Source: Marinifaba aquimaris (GTDB lineage Bacteria > Pseudomonadota > Gammaproteobacteria > Enterobacterales > Alteromonadaceae). Taken from it: DNA of 46,142 nucleotides. Position numbers and translations under genes: made by a program. The notes under the pieces were generated by a model. The model saw only the letters and a program-made list of their open reading frames with translations, ran no database searches and had not been told where the DNA came from. Below, piece after piece: positions 6,873 through 15,855 of this stretch. Within the stretch, counting starts at the first letter, position 1. Each line of letters opens with the position of its first letter. The stretch covers positions 1 to 46,142 of the forward strand of contig NZ_JABULX010000033.1 of the NCBI RefSeq assembly GCF_013328345.1, given 5' to 3'.

Positions 6873-9557
6873 ATGAGCTTAAAACAAATTGACAGTCTTC
6901 TTCGCCCAAGCTCTGTAGCCATCATTGGTGCATCAAATAAGCCTTATCGCCCTGGTTTTACCGTGATGCGAAACTTACTCAAAGGTGAGTTTGATGGCCC
7001 TATTATGCCTGTTTCTCCCAAATACAAAGCGGTCAATGGTGTGCTGGCTTATCAATCTATTGCCGACTTACCTTTAACACCCGATCTTGCCATTATCTGT
7101 ACTAAAGGCGAAAAGGTACCTGGCATTATCGATGAGCTTGGCCAAATTGGTGCTAAAAATGCGATTGTGATCGCCGCAGGCATGGGAGAAACTTTTCTCG
7201 AAGATGGCACTAACGCCTTAGTTGTGACACTTAAAAAAGCTAAAGAATACAAGATGAGTATTCTAGGCCCTCATTGCTTGGGTATTATCGTGCCTGATTT
7301 AGGCTTAAATGCTAGTTATGCCCACGTACCGGCTGCTCAGGGCAAAATTGCTTTTGTTTCTCAGTCTGCCGCTATCTGTAATTCCATATTAGATTGGGCG
7401 CAACAACGCAAAATTGGCTTTAGCTATTTTGTTTCACTCGGTGATGCGAGCGATATCGACTTTGCCAGCTTAATTGATTTTCTCGGCCGAGACCCTAAAA
7501 CCCAATCTATCTTGCTATACGTGGATAGTATCAAACAAGGCCGTAACTTTATGTCAGCGGCACGAGCGGCCTCTTTCACCAAACCGCTTTTGACCATCAA
7601 AGGCGGTCGATACCTGCATTATATCGAGCAAGAAGCCACGCGAAAGCAGACTCCAGATGTCATTTACGATGCAGCCTTTAGACGTGCGGGCATGTTACGC
7701 GTAGAAGCCTTACAAGAGCTTTTCGCTGCGGTAGAGACACTCGCCCATGGTAAGCCCCTTCGCGGTGAACGTCTCGCTGTGCTGGGCAATGGTTTTGGTC
7801 CTAATGCGATGGCGATTGATACGTTAGTCAAACGCGGTGGTCGATTAGCTAAATTAGAAGATGAAACAAAACAAGCGTTATCGGAGTTAGTACCCGCATC
7901 TTTTACCGCCGGTAACCCGATGACTTTGCTGGGCGATTCGATGCCAGCTATCTATGAAAAGGCAGTCGAGATCCTGATTAAAGATGCTAATGTTGATAAT
8001 TTACTCATTCTTCACTCACCCAGTGCACTTAACCCAGCAGAAGTTTACGCTGACCATATTATCTCTGCGGTCAAACGGTCCAAGAGTGCTCGGGTCAATG
8101 TATTAGTCAGTTGGATTGGTGAAACATCAACGGTAAAGGTCAGAGAAAAGTTCTCTCGGGCACGTATTCCCTCATTTCGATCGCCCGAAGGTGCAGTCGG
8201 TGCATTTATGCACATGGTGCAATACAGACGTAACCAAAAGCTCCTATCGGAAACGCCTGAGTCTATTCCATCTCAAATGAGCTCAAGCCCTAAAAAAGCC
8301 AACGAGCTTATTCAAGAGTCGTTAACACAAGGTTTGATCTCACTTGAAACCGATGAAGCGGCGCCAATTTTATCTGCATACGGCATTCGAACGGTTTCTA
8401 CAAAAATGGCAACAACCAAAGAAGGCGCACTCAATATTGCCGATAGTTTTGGTTACCCCATTGCGTTGAAAATTTCTTGCCCAGACTTACCACATAAATC
8501 AAAAGCTGGTGGTGTGGCACTGAACCTTGAATCAAAAGATGAAGTGAGCCTTGCGGCTGATAGTATGTTGCAACACGTTAAAGACAATGAGCCAGATGCT
8601 AAAGTAGAAGGTTTTATTGTACAACGTATGCTTAGACGCGCCGGAGCGCATGAATTGCGTATTGTGGTTAAAAGTGACCCGGTATTTGGCCCTGTCATTT
8701 TACTTGGCGAAGGTGGCCAAAACTGGGATATTCACCGCGATGCCGTTGTTGCTTTACCACCACTGAATATGTCTTTAGCGAGATACCAAGTCATACAAGG
8801 GCTGGCAGAAGGTAAGCTACGTGATCGCCACATGGCTAAACCATTAGATAGGCAAGCACTTTCACTCTTCTTGACACAAGTCAGCCATATGATCGTCGAT
8901 AACCCAGAGATCATCGAACTTGATATTAACCCAGTACTTGTTCGAGACGACACGTTAACCGTACTTGATATGTCGATGCGTTTAACGGGCGACCCTAGTA
9001 ACTTTATGCCGTTAGCGATTCGCCCTTATCCTAAAGAGCTGGAAGAAAAGTTTGAATTAAAAACGGGCAAAAAAGTACAGCTGCGCCCTATTCTGCCAGA
9101 AGATGAGAAGAACCATGAAGCGTTTGATGCATCACTTAGCAAAGAAGATAGATACAAACGCTATTTTGGAGAGGTGCCGACCTTCTCGCACGAGCAGCTA
9201 GCTAAACTCACCCAGATTGACTACGACCGTGAAATGGCTTTTATCGCCGTTGCCGATAAAGACGATGGTACCAGTGAAACCTTAGGTGTTGTGCGTGCGC
9301 AAATGGACCCGGACAATATTGAAGCCGAATTTGCCATTGTTGTGCGTTCAGACATGAAAGGTACTGGCTTAGGTAAAAAGCTAATGGTTAAAATTATTGA
9401 TTATTGCCGTGCCCATCAAACTAAGATGCTGACAGGTATTACCATGTTAGAGAACAATGATATGGCGGGTTTAGCTAAGCACTTAGGCTTTAAAATCAAG
9501 CGTGATTTTGAAGAAGGTGTCATTAACATGACGTTAGTTTTCGAAGAAGAAAACTAA
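6873..9557 (+). CDS. patZ: Protein lysine acetyltransferase PatZ-like (acyl-CoA synthetase + GNAT fusion)
   Basis: About 894 residues in the PatZ/YfiQ/Pat layout. An NDP-forming acyl-CoA synthetase-like part comes first, with a CoA-binding Rossmann domain (VAIIGASNKPYRPGF) and ligase domains. An ATP-grasp subdomain follows (YPIALKISCPDLPHKSKAGG, then LGEGGQNWDIHRD). A GNAT acetyltransferase domain ends the protein (about residue 735 onward, with VRSDMKGTGLGKKLM as the acetyl-CoA loop). Enterobacterial PatZ acetylates and inactivates acetyl-CoA synthetase and other enzymes. I chose the ATG at 6873 because the product then begins MSLKQIDSLLRPSSVAIIG as in the family; an ATG at 6843 is in frame. 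The gene is monocistronic and ends at a strong bidirectional terminator. Confidence 0.93.
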   Translation: MSLKQIDSLLRPSSVAIIGASNKPYRPGFTVMRNLLKGEFDGPIMPVSPKYKAVNGVLAYQSIADLPLTPDLAIICTKGEKVPGIIDELGQIGAKNAIVIAAGMGETFLEDGTNALVVTLKKAKEYKMSILGPHCLGIIVPDLGLNASYAHVPAAQGKIAFVSQSAAICNSILDWAQQRKIGFSYFVSLGDASDIDFASLIDFLGRDPKTQSILLYVDSIKQGRNFMSAARAASFTKPLLTIKGGRYLHYIEQEATRKQTPDVIYDAAFRRAGMLRVEALQELFAAVETLAHGKPLRGERLAVLGNGFGPNAMAIDTLVKRGGRLAKLEDETKQALSELVPASFTAGNPMTLLGDSMPAIYEKAVEILIKDANVDNLLILHSPSALNPAEVYADHIISAVKRSKSARVNVLVSWIGETSTVKVREKFSRARIPSFRSPEGAVGAFMHMVQYRRNQKLLSETPESIPSQMSSSPKKANELIQESLTQGLISLETDEAAPILSAYGIRTVSTKMATTKEGALNIADSFGYPIALKISCPDLPHKSKAGGVALNLESKDEVSLAADSMLQHVKDNEPDAKVEGFIVQRMLRRAGAHELRIVVKSDPVFGPVILLGEGGQNWDIHRDAVVALPPLNMSLARYQVIQGLAEGKLRDRHMAKPLDRQALSLFLTQVSHMIVDNPEIIELDINPVLVRDDTLTVLDMSMRLTGDPSNFMPLAIRPYPKELEEKFELKTGKKVQLRPILPEDEKNHEAFDASLSKEDRYKRYFGEVPTFSHEQLAKLTQIDYDREMAFIAVADKDDGTSETLGVVRAQMDPDNIEAEFAIVVRSDMKGTGLGKKLMVKIIDYCRAHQTKMLTGITMLENNDMAGLAKHLGFKIKRDFEEGVINMTLVFEEEN

Positions 9558-9569
9558 TTGAATTGGATA

Positions 9570-9600
9570 ACAAGCCAGTGCTTAACACTGGCTTGTCATT
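9570..9600. terminator. Bidirectional terminator between patZ and tyrA
   Basis: ACAAGCCAGTG (9570-9580) pairs perfectly with CACTGGCTTGT (9586-9596) around a 5-base loop, followed by CATTTT. It lies between two convergent genes and can serve both. Confidence 0.8.
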
Positions 9601-9611
9601 TTAAAAGATAC

Positions 9612-10586
9612 TTATTTATTCACTCGGTTGTGAGCCGCCTCTAACATCAAACGACTTTCTTCTAAGAAGTGGCCAGCAAAATCACCAAACCAAGCTCTGA
9701 CATTGGCAAATTGCTGTTTAAATTCATCTTTACTGCTGATTTCCAATAACTGAATACCTTCTTGATACCTATCGGTATAGCGCTTTAACAGCGCAAAGTT
9801 ATCTGGATTTGAGAAAATAATATCGGCGTATAACTGAGAATCCTGCGCAAATAACCGCCCTACCATCGCCAGTTCGAGTCGATAAATAGGCGAACTAATT
9901 GCGATCAGCTCTTTCAAACATGGATCTTCTTCTTCTAAATGCAAACCATAAACAAACGTTGAGAAGTGGCGCATAACTTGGATAAACGCCATGGCTTTAT
10001 CATGTGAAGCGGCCGTTGTTTCGTGCAATTTAGCTTGTTGTAAAGAAAGCTCTTCAAGTAACCATTGATAAGCTTCTGGTTGACGGCCGTGACAATAAAC
10101 CACCACTTGATCATGGATATCGCCCACATCAGGACCAAACATGGGGTGTAAACCAACTACCGGGCCTGTGTGACATTTCATCATTGCCTGAAGGGGTTTG
10201 TCTTTGATACTGGTGAGATCAGTTAACACCGCATCTTTAGCAATATACGGCACTACTTGCTCGATGACTTGTTCAGTAAGGTTAATCGGTACGGATATAA
10301 CAACCAGCTCTGCTTGTGCCAGACCTTGGTGAGTCGCTAAATCATCGCCTTGCTCAACAATACTGACTTCATGACCGTGTTGCTTAAACAAGCGAACAAA
10401 TAAACTACCTAAGCGACCACCACCACCGACAACTGCAATGCGTTTGTGCAGTTTCTTTGCTTTTAATTGTTCCACAACTTGCGTATGCAACGCCTGTTTG
10501 TGGCTTGCTATTAATGAACGTTTTTCCTGCTCCAATATTTGGATTTGTTCGTTAATCGCATCAATTTGCTGCTGATAATGAGTCAT
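9612..10586 (-). CDS. tyrA: Prephenate dehydrogenase TyrA with truncated chorismate mutase region
   Basis: The prephenate dehydrogenase step of tyrosine synthesis. The NAD-binding motif [13 protein letters not shown] starts near residue 51. Active-site blocks GLHPMFGPD and [19 protein letters not shown] are intact, and the C-terminal helical domain is present. Enterobacterial TyrA has about 373 residues with an N-terminal chorismate mutase domain of about 90. Here only about 48 residues precede the Rossmann motif: one helix ([19 protein letters not shown]) resembling mutase helix 1, then a short linker. Helices 2 and 3 and most catalytic residues are missing. The start is firm: a stop codon immediately precedes the ATG in frame, and AGGTGA lies upstream. 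It lies 133 bases downstream of the DAHP synthase gene, past a terminator-like hairpin. Confidence 0.93.
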   Translation of the reverse strand: MTHYQQQIDAINEQIQILEQEKRSLIASHKQALHTQVVEQLKAKKLHKRIAVVGGGGRLGSLFVRLFKQHGHEVSIVEQGDDLATHQGLAQAELVVISVPINLTEQVIEQVVPYIAKDAVLTDLTSIKDKPLQAMMKCHTGPVVGLHPMFGPDVGDIHDQVVVYCHGRQPEAYQWLLEELSLQQAKLHETTAASHDKAMAFIQVMRHFSTFVYGLHLEEEDPCLKELIAISSPIYRLELAMVGRLFAQDSQLYADIIFSNPDNFALLKRYTDRYQEGIQLLEISSKDEFKQQFANVRAWFGDFAGHFLEESRLMLEAAHNRVNK

Positions 10587-10642
10587 TTAATAAATCACCT
10601 AATTTAGGTTATGTAATTAGCATTACTTGACTATAAAAACGT

Positions 10643-10694
10643 AAAAACCCCTTCATTATGGCAGATAATTTCAGCCATAAATTGAAGAGGTTTT
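10643..10694 (-). terminator. Terminator or attenuating hairpin between aroF and tyrA
   Basis: AAACCCCTTCAT-TATGGC pairs with GCCATAAATTGAAGAGGTTT with small bulges. On the minus strand the stem is followed by TTTTTACG. It lies directly after the aroF stop, so it would separate aroF from tyrA or allow only partial readthrough. Confidence 0.65.
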
Positions 10695-10719
10695 AACAGA
10701 AAAAAGAAAAAGTTAGTGA

Positions 10720-11790
10720 CTAGCTAACACGCGCTTTTAAAGGTGCAGCTAGTTTTGCTGCCATCTCGCGTAATAATTTTTCTGTTGTTGCCCAATCAAT
10801 ACACTTATCTGTGATTGAAACACCGTACTCTAACTCAGAGAAAGGCTTGTTTGAACCTTGATTGCCCGCGTTAATATGGCTTTCAAGCATGATACCGATA
10901 ATAGAACGGTTACCTTCAGCAATTTGACTGGCAATATCTTGTGCAACGAGTGGTTGACGGTTGTGATCTTTACTTGAGTTACCATGGCTACAATCAACAA
11001 CTAAAGCTAACGGTAAACCCGCTTCAGCTAATTTAGCTTCACACTCAGCAACGTTAACTGAATCATAGTTAGGCTGCTTACCACCACGTAAAATCACGTG
11101 ACCGTCTGGGTTACCTGACGTTTTAATCACAGCAACCTGACCTTTTTGGTTAATACCCATGAAGCTGTGACCACTTGCCGCTGCTTCTAAGGCGTTGATT
11201 GCTGTTGTTAAGCTGCCATCTGTACCGTTTTTGAAACCTACTGGCATAGATAAACCAGAAGCCATTTCACGGTGTGTTTGTGATTCGGTAGTACGAGCAC
11301 CAATTGCAGACCAAGCAAATAACTCAGCTAAGTATTGCGGGCTGATTGGGTCAAGTGCTTCGGTAGCCATTGGAATATTCATTTCGGCTAGTTGGATAAG
11401 TAATTTACGTGCTTTGCGAAGACCCGCTTCGATATCGAATGTACCATCAAGATGTGGGTCATTAATCAAACCTTTCCAACCCACTGTAGTACGTGGCTTT
11501 TCAAAATAAACACGCATTACAATATATAAGTCTTCACTTAACTCTTCGCTAAGAGCTTTTAATTTTTTTGCATAATCTAAAGCAGCATCAGTATCGTGAA
11601 TAGAACAAGGACCAGAAATAACCAGTAAACGGTGATCACGACCGTGAACGATATCTGAAATAACCTGGCGAGAGTTTGAAATCTCGTTTAGTGCCTGTTC
11701 TGAGATTGGTAATTCTTTTTTAAGTTCTTCTGGCGTTAAGATGACTTCTTCAGCATTAACGTGAACATTGTTTAAACTATCTTTAAGCAT
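10720..11790 (-). CDS. aroF: 3-deoxy-7-phosphoheptulonate synthase (DAHP synthase, class I AroFGH type)
   Basis: First enzyme of the shikimate pathway, condensing phosphoenolpyruvate with erythrose 4-phosphate. It has 356 residues, the normal length. Family blocks are visible: LLVISGPCSIHD, MRVYFEKPRTTVGWKGLINDP, IGARTTESQTHREMASGLS, PVGFKNGTDG, VDCSHGNSSKDH and ESHINAGNQ. Feedback specificity (Tyr, Phe or Trp) cannot be read with confidence. Proximity to tyrA, as in the E. coli aroF-tyrA operon, and a TyrR-box-like site upstream suggest the tyrosine-linked isozyme. Confidence 0.95.
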   Translation of the reverse strand: MLKDSLNNVHVNAEEVILTPEELKKELPISEQALNEISNSRQVISDIVHGRDHRLLVISGPCSIHDTDAALDYAKKLKALSEELSEDLYIVMRVYFEKPRTTVGWKGLINDPHLDGTFDIEAGLRKARKLLIQLAEMNIPMATEALDPISPQYLAELFAWSAIGARTTESQTHREMASGLSMPVGFKNGTDGSLTTAINALEAAASGHSFMGINQKGQVAVIKTSGNPDGHVILRGGKQPNYDSVNVAECEAKLAEAGLPLALVVDCSHGNSSKDHNRQPLVAQDIASQIAEGNRSIIGIMLESHINAGNQGSNKPFSELEYGVSITDKCIDWATTEKLLREMAAKLAAPLKARVS

Positions 11791-11896
11791 TTGAGATCCG
11801 TGATAAAAATCAGTTAAGAAAAAGCAGAGTCCGAGGGTTAACCGGATCTTACACTCGTCAATACAATGCGGTGTTATTTATCGTTGTTATTGGCAC

Positions 11897-11914
11897 TGTA
11901 TAGCTTAAATTACA
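11897..11914. promoter_or_regulatory. Probable TyrR box upstream of aroF
   Basis: TGTATAGCTTAAATTACA fits the TyrR operator TGTAAA-N6-TTTACA at 10 of 12 defined positions, with the key outer TGTA and TACA halves intact and spacing correct. It lies about 107 bases before the aroF start in an otherwise empty 350-base gap (11791-12141). No second box as good was seen; TGTAAA at 12058 lacks a matching partner. Confidence 0.6.
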
Positions 11915-12019
11915 CTTAGCAATAATAATAAAATTATCAAAATGTAATATTGGCTTGATTTTTACAAGTTTAAGGACTTATCGCAAGGATAAATTTATTC
12001 TACTTGGTTATAAAGGCAT

Positions 12020-12030
12020 CCAAAAGCACT
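12020..12030 (+). repeat. CCAAAAGCACT dispersed motif, copy 3
   Basis: Third exact copy of the 11-mer also at 2345-2355 and 4869-4879, again in noncoding DNA, between aroF and the VanZ-like gene. Confidence 0.4.
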
Positions 12031-12141
12031 GTACGGCGGCTATTTGGTAGTCAAATCTGTAAACTTGGGCTTGATTTAGGTTGCGTTTTATTGATTAAAA
12101 CAAGGATAATAACTGCACAGCTTATTTAATGATTAAACCTT

Positions 12142-12516
12142 GTGACTCGTCGTATTTTCAGTGGCCTGTTTTTCACCGCCATTATTGTTCTTACTCTGCT
12201 TTTTCTTCGTGATGTTGGCCCGGCATTAAAAAAAGTGCCACATATAGATAAAATTCTTCATTTTCTGATTTTCTTTGGTTTGAGTTACATCGCCCATCGC
12301 GCGTTTTCTCATCCAATCTGGATGAAGGTGGCTCATTTAACTGCCTATGGTGCGTTTGTCGAAATTGCACAATCGTTCAGACCGAATAGACAAGCGAGCT
12401 TTGCCGACTTAGTCGCTGATTTTGTTGGTATCATTTGCTTTTTTGCCTGTTGGCACTTTTATCAAAAACACAAGAACCGAAAATCACTCTCAACTGATGC
12501 ACTCAATGATGGATAA
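12142..12516 (+). CDS. VanZ-like family membrane protein
   Basis: A 124-residue protein with four hydrophobic segments and the VanZ-like pattern HIDKILHFLIFFGLSY followed by GAFVEIAQSFRPNRQASFADLVADFVG. Here the conserved E...Q.F.P.R.....D....N/D.. block is clear. VanZ of enterococci gives low-level teicoplanin resistance, but most bacterial VanZ-like proteins have no known role. Translation appears to start at a GTG at 12142. The stop codon overlaps the start of the next gene, so the two are probably translated together. Confidence 0.85.
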   Translation: MTRRIFSGLFFTAIIVLTLLFLRDVGPALKKVPHIDKILHFLIFFGLSYIAHRAFSHPIWMKVAHLTAYGAFVEIAQSFRPNRQASFADLVADFVGIICFFACWHFYQKHKNRKSLSTDALNDG

Positions 12517-13411
12517 CACTATCCATATTTTAGGTATGGGGGCGATTGGTAGTTTAATTAGCAGCCAACTTAAACGTCAGCCAGTAAAAGCGATTAACAT
12601 CGTCAGACGTGAAATATCTGCAAAGCTTGAATTTACCCCGTACCAACAAACAAAACCAACTCACATCAAGCTAAACACCTGTTTAACACAGCAGTTGGAA
12701 TTGAACTCGGTGCAAACTTTACTTGTGCCTTTAAAAGCCTTTCAAGTAAAAACGGCTATTGAGACGATGCTGCCTTACCTAACACCCGAAGCTGTAATTG
12801 TCTTGATGCATAATGGGTTAGGCTGTAGAGAACAAATAAAAGATATATTGCTTGATACGCATACCATTGTCAGTGCAACGACAACACATGGGGCGTTTAA
12901 GCCCAGTGATAATGAATTGATTCATACAGGGCTTGGGGAAACTCGCCTAGGCTTGCTGGTCAATAACCAAGAGCAAGAAAACCTAGCCAAACTTTACTTA
13001 AACCCTTTTCTATCTGGCTTTTCACCTTGTCATTGGGACCCAGAAATTGAACGAAAGTTATGGTTAAAGCTAGCCATCAACGCCTGTATTAACCCTATCA
13101 CTGCATATTTCCAAATTAAAAACGGCCTTGTTTGTGAAACGCAGCATCAAAAGCTCATTGATGCTATTTGCCAAGAAGTTGTTCACGTCGCCAATTGCAA
13201 AGGGGTTCAATTTGATAAACAAGAACTCATCAAAACTGTTATCAAGGTTGCACAAGCAACGGCTGAAAACTTTTCTTCAATGAACCGAGATGTGTTTTAT
13301 AAAAGACAAACTGAAATCAATTATATTAATGGTTATATTGTGGCCTTGGCTAACCAGTACCAAATTGACGTACCAGCCAACCAAATGATGCTAGAGTGGA
13401 TTAAAAACTAG
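12506..13411 (+). CDS. panE: 2-dehydropantoate 2-reductase family protein (PanE-like)
   Basis: An NADPH-dependent ketopantoate reductase-type protein of about 301 residues; the PanE step makes pantoate for coenzyme A. The N-terminal ILGMGAIGSL is the Rossmann glycine motif, and KLWLKLAINACINPITAYF carries the catalytic Lys and the conserved N...NP.TA pattern. A C-terminal helical domain follows. The start is at 12506 or the adjacent ATG at 12509, overlapping the VanZ-like stop at 12514-12516, which implies coupling. Sequence divergence leaves open that it reduces another 2-keto acid. The TAG stop shares a CTAG palindrome with the stop of the convergent ABC gene. Confidence 0.87.
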   Translation: MMDNTIHILGMGAIGSLISSQLKRQPVKAINIVRREISAKLEFTPYQQTKPTHIKLNTCLTQQLELNSVQTLLVPLKAFQVKTAIETMLPYLTPEAVIVLMHNGLGCREQIKDILLDTHTIVSATTTHGAFKPSDNELIHTGLGETRLGLLVNNQEQENLAKLYLNPFLSGFSPCHWDPEIERKLWLKLAINACINPITAYFQIKNGLVCETQHQKLIDAICQEVVHVANCKGVQFDKQELIKTVIKVAQATAENFSSMNRDVFYKRQTEINYINGYIVALANQYQIDVPANQMMLEWIKN

Positions 13412-14190
13412 CGACTACTTTGCATTAACTTGAGCACTGCGGGCTGCAAAGTAGATTCATTTGCACTTTGTTTAAGCTGCGTTAGATCACCTTCAAATAC
13501 GGCCTTGCCACGTTCGATAATGCAAACCCTATCGCAAAGCCTCTCTACCTCATCTAGATGATGAGTAGAAAAAATAACGGCTTTGCCCTGTTCTTTTAAT
13601 TGAGCCATAAATTGCAATACGACTTCACATGCAGCGATGTCTAAGCCCGTCGTTGGCTCATCGAAAATGACATAATCAGGTTGGTGGATCACAGCGCGTG
13701 CAATCGCGACTTTTTGTTTCATCCCCGTTGAGTAGTCTTGATAACGACGATTTAAATAATCGCCCATATCCAAAGCTTGGTTTAAATTGGCCAATGAAGC
13801 TTCAAATTGCTCGTCATCCATACCAAATAATTTGGCAAAATACTGCAGGTTTTCAAGCCCGGTTAATTTGTCATATAAGCCAGTAGACCCCGATAGAAAA
13901 CCTATTTTTTTTCTGACAGTGGCTTTGAATTGGTGAGCGTTTTGCTGTTGATATAAAACTTGGCCTGAATCGGGCGATAACGCAGTTGAAAGAATTCTTA
14001 GCAAACTGGTTTTACCAGCGCCATTGGCACCGAGCAGCCCGAGTATTTCCCCTTGCTGACAGCTGAAATTGACATTATCGAGTACGTTAAAAAATCGACC
14101 ATAAATTCTAGGGTCTGATTGATTTAATTGGTTTACGCGTTTTGCATCTTTAAGAGGAAAGCGCTTACAGACTTGTTCTACCTTGATCAT
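13408..14190 (-). CDS. ABC-2-type transporter ATP-binding protein (no permease nearby)
   Basis: A 260-residue nucleotide-binding subunit. Walker A is GLLGANGAGKTS, the signature is YSTGMKQKVAIARA, Walker B is YVIFDEPTTGLD, and the H-loop is IFSTHHLDE. It resembles NatA/CcmA-type exporters, which normally sit next to an ABC-2 permease gene. Here the neighbours are a convergent PanE-like gene and a divergent Yip1 gene, so no partner permease is visible. It may pair with a permease encoded elsewhere, and the substrate is unknown. Confidence 0.92.
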   Translation of the reverse strand: MIKVEQVCKRFPLKDAKRVNQLNQSDPRIYGRFFNVLDNVNFSCQQGEILGLLGANGAGKTSLLRILSTALSPDSGQVLYQQQNAHQFKATVRKKIGFLSGSTGLYDKLTGLENLQYFAKLFGMDDEQFEASLANLNQALDMGDYLNRRYQDYSTGMKQKVAIARAVIHQPDYVIFDEPTTGLDIAACEVVLQFMAQLKEQGKAVIFSTHHLDEVERLCDRVCIIERGKAVFEGDLTQLKQSANESTLQPAVLKLMQSSR

Positions 14191-14271
14191 TAAGTACCTA
14201 AACCCGATATTGTGGTAACTGCTATTCGCAGGTTAAAATCACTGCCAAGATTACCATATAGCTAAGAATAA

Positions 14272-14961
14272 ATGTCTGCTTTTGAAAGAATAAATCAACT
14301 CATCAAGCGCCCTAAACACGCTTTTAATCAATTTGAAACTCATCCTGTAAGCGCATGGTTTCCTTTTATTTTAATTTGCGCCACCGTCATTGTTTTCAAC
14401 CTTGGTTACTATGCTTACATAGATATCAACTGGTTGTACGAACACAATATACAAATGATTGCTGGTGACTTAAGTCCAAGTGAACAAGAACAAATAAGAC
14501 ATGTATTCCCAAGTGGAGAAAGCCTGAAATACAATGCGCTTATCGGTGGTGTCGTCGTTTTGATATTGCAAGGCGCTATTATCGCCGCGTTGATGAATTT
14601 ACTGACTAAGTTCGACCCCGAAAATACCGATAGCTTTACCGACTGGCTTGGCGTAATTTGGTGGACACTATTACCTGTTATTCCACAGTTGTTTATTGGT
14701 CTACTCGTTCTGTTAATTATTGGCAGCGAACGTATTGAGCAAGCAGATTTATTAATTACCTCACTCAATCAGTTGGTTGGCTTAACCCCAAAAGATACCC
14801 TTTACAGCTTTGTAGTTGGCATTGATTTGTTCAGCCTTTGGTCATACGTTTTGTTGTTTTATCTCATTTGTGCACGAACCAAGTTAGCCAGTTCATTGTG
14901 CTTGACCATTGCACTGTGCCCATTACTAGTTGAGCTGTGCATACATTTACTGATGAGTTAA
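14272..14961 (+). CDS. Yip1-family membrane protein
   Basis: A 229-residue protein with about five transmembrane segments after a short cytoplasmic N-terminus (NQLIKRPKHAFNQFETHPVSAW). The overall plan, with a loop before TM2 and a Trp-rich TM3 (FTDWLGVIWWTLLPVIPQLFIG), fits the bacterial Yip1/YIP1 family. Function in bacteria is not established. The stop codon abuts the next ATG (TAA then ATG at 14962), so it forms a tight two-gene operon with the DMT exporter. Confidence 0.8.
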   Translation: MSAFERINQLIKRPKHAFNQFETHPVSAWFPFILICATVIVFNLGYYAYIDINWLYEHNIQMIAGDLSPSEQEQIRHVFPSGESLKYNALIGGVVVLILQGAIIAALMNLLTKFDPENTDSFTDWLGVIWWTLLPVIPQLFIGLLVLLIIGSERIEQADLLITSLNQLVGLTPKDTLYSFVVGIDLFSLWSYVLLFYLICARTKLASSLCLTIALCPLLVELCIHLLMS

Positions 14962-15855
14962 ATGAAAAGCCAAAAAGTTGCCATTACATTAGCACTGGGT
15001 GCGACGGTCCTTTGGTCAACCGTCGCAACGGCGTTTAAACTCGCCCTAAGTGAGTTTACCCCGCTACAACTACTCGCTATTGCTAGCGTGACATCTTGGT
15101 GTATTTTTTTGACCATCAACCTTTATAAAAAAAACACTCTCACGCAATTAGTTGAAACATTTAAACTTAACGCTAGCTATCTGATAGCTGCTAGCTTAAT
15201 CAACCCTTTAATTTACTATTGGGTGTTGTTTCAAGCCTACGACTTGCTGCCCGCTCAAATTGCACAAAGTCTCAATTACACTTGGTCTGTCACTTTCTGC
15301 ATCTTATCAGCGCTTATTCTCAAACAAAGTATTAAGCCTATTGAGTGGATAGCGCTATTACTGGCGTATTTTGCTGTTTTCATTATATCGAGTGGTGGTA
15401 CCCATGGTGATTTATCTTTGCTTGGCATTAGCCTTGCGCTAGGTAGTACTTTGTTGTGGTCAAGTTATTGGATAATCAAACAAAAAATAGACGTACCAGC
15501 TGAACAAAGTTTGTTGATTTGTTTTAGCTTAGCGGCACCTTTATTGATTGTTTTAAGTGCTATTTTCTCACCTTTTCAACTCAGCCAATTCAGTGAATTA
15601 AAAGCGCTTAGCAGCGCGATTTACGTTGGATTTTTTGAAATGGGTATTACGTTTTTACTTTGGTTAGCCGCTCTAAAAAAAGCGCACAGACCGGCGCCAA
15701 TCGCGCTGTTAATTTATTTGTCCCCTTTTATTTCGCTGGTCTTGATAAGTCAGATATTAGGTGAGCAGATAGCGCCAACAACCCTTTACGGCTTAGCGAT
15801 TATCGTCTTTGCTTTGATATTACCTAAACTCGGCAAAAAGGAAGATGGCAATTAA
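14962..15855 (+). CDS. EamA/DMT-family transporter
   Basis: A 297-residue inner-membrane protein with ten predicted helices in two EamA repeats, the first opening GATVLWSTVATAFKLALSEF and the second GISLALGSTLLWSSYWIIKQ. The family exports metabolites such as amino acids or drugs; the substrate is not readable from sequence. Start and spacing (directly after the Yip1 stop) are firm. The TAA stop overlaps the TAA of the convergent lipoprotein gene. Confidence 0.9.
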   Translation: MKSQKVAITLALGATVLWSTVATAFKLALSEFTPLQLLAIASVTSWCIFLTINLYKKNTLTQLVETFKLNASYLIAASLINPLIYYWVLFQAYDLLPAQIAQSLNYTWSVTFCILSALILKQSIKPIEWIALLLAYFAVFIISSGGTHGDLSLLGISLALGSTLLWSSYWIIKQKIDVPAEQSLLICFSLAAPLLIVLSAIFSPFQLSQFSELKALSSAIYVGFFEMGITFLLWLAALKKAHRPAPIALLIYLSPFISLVLISQILGEQIAPTTLYGLAIIVFALILPKLGKKEDGN

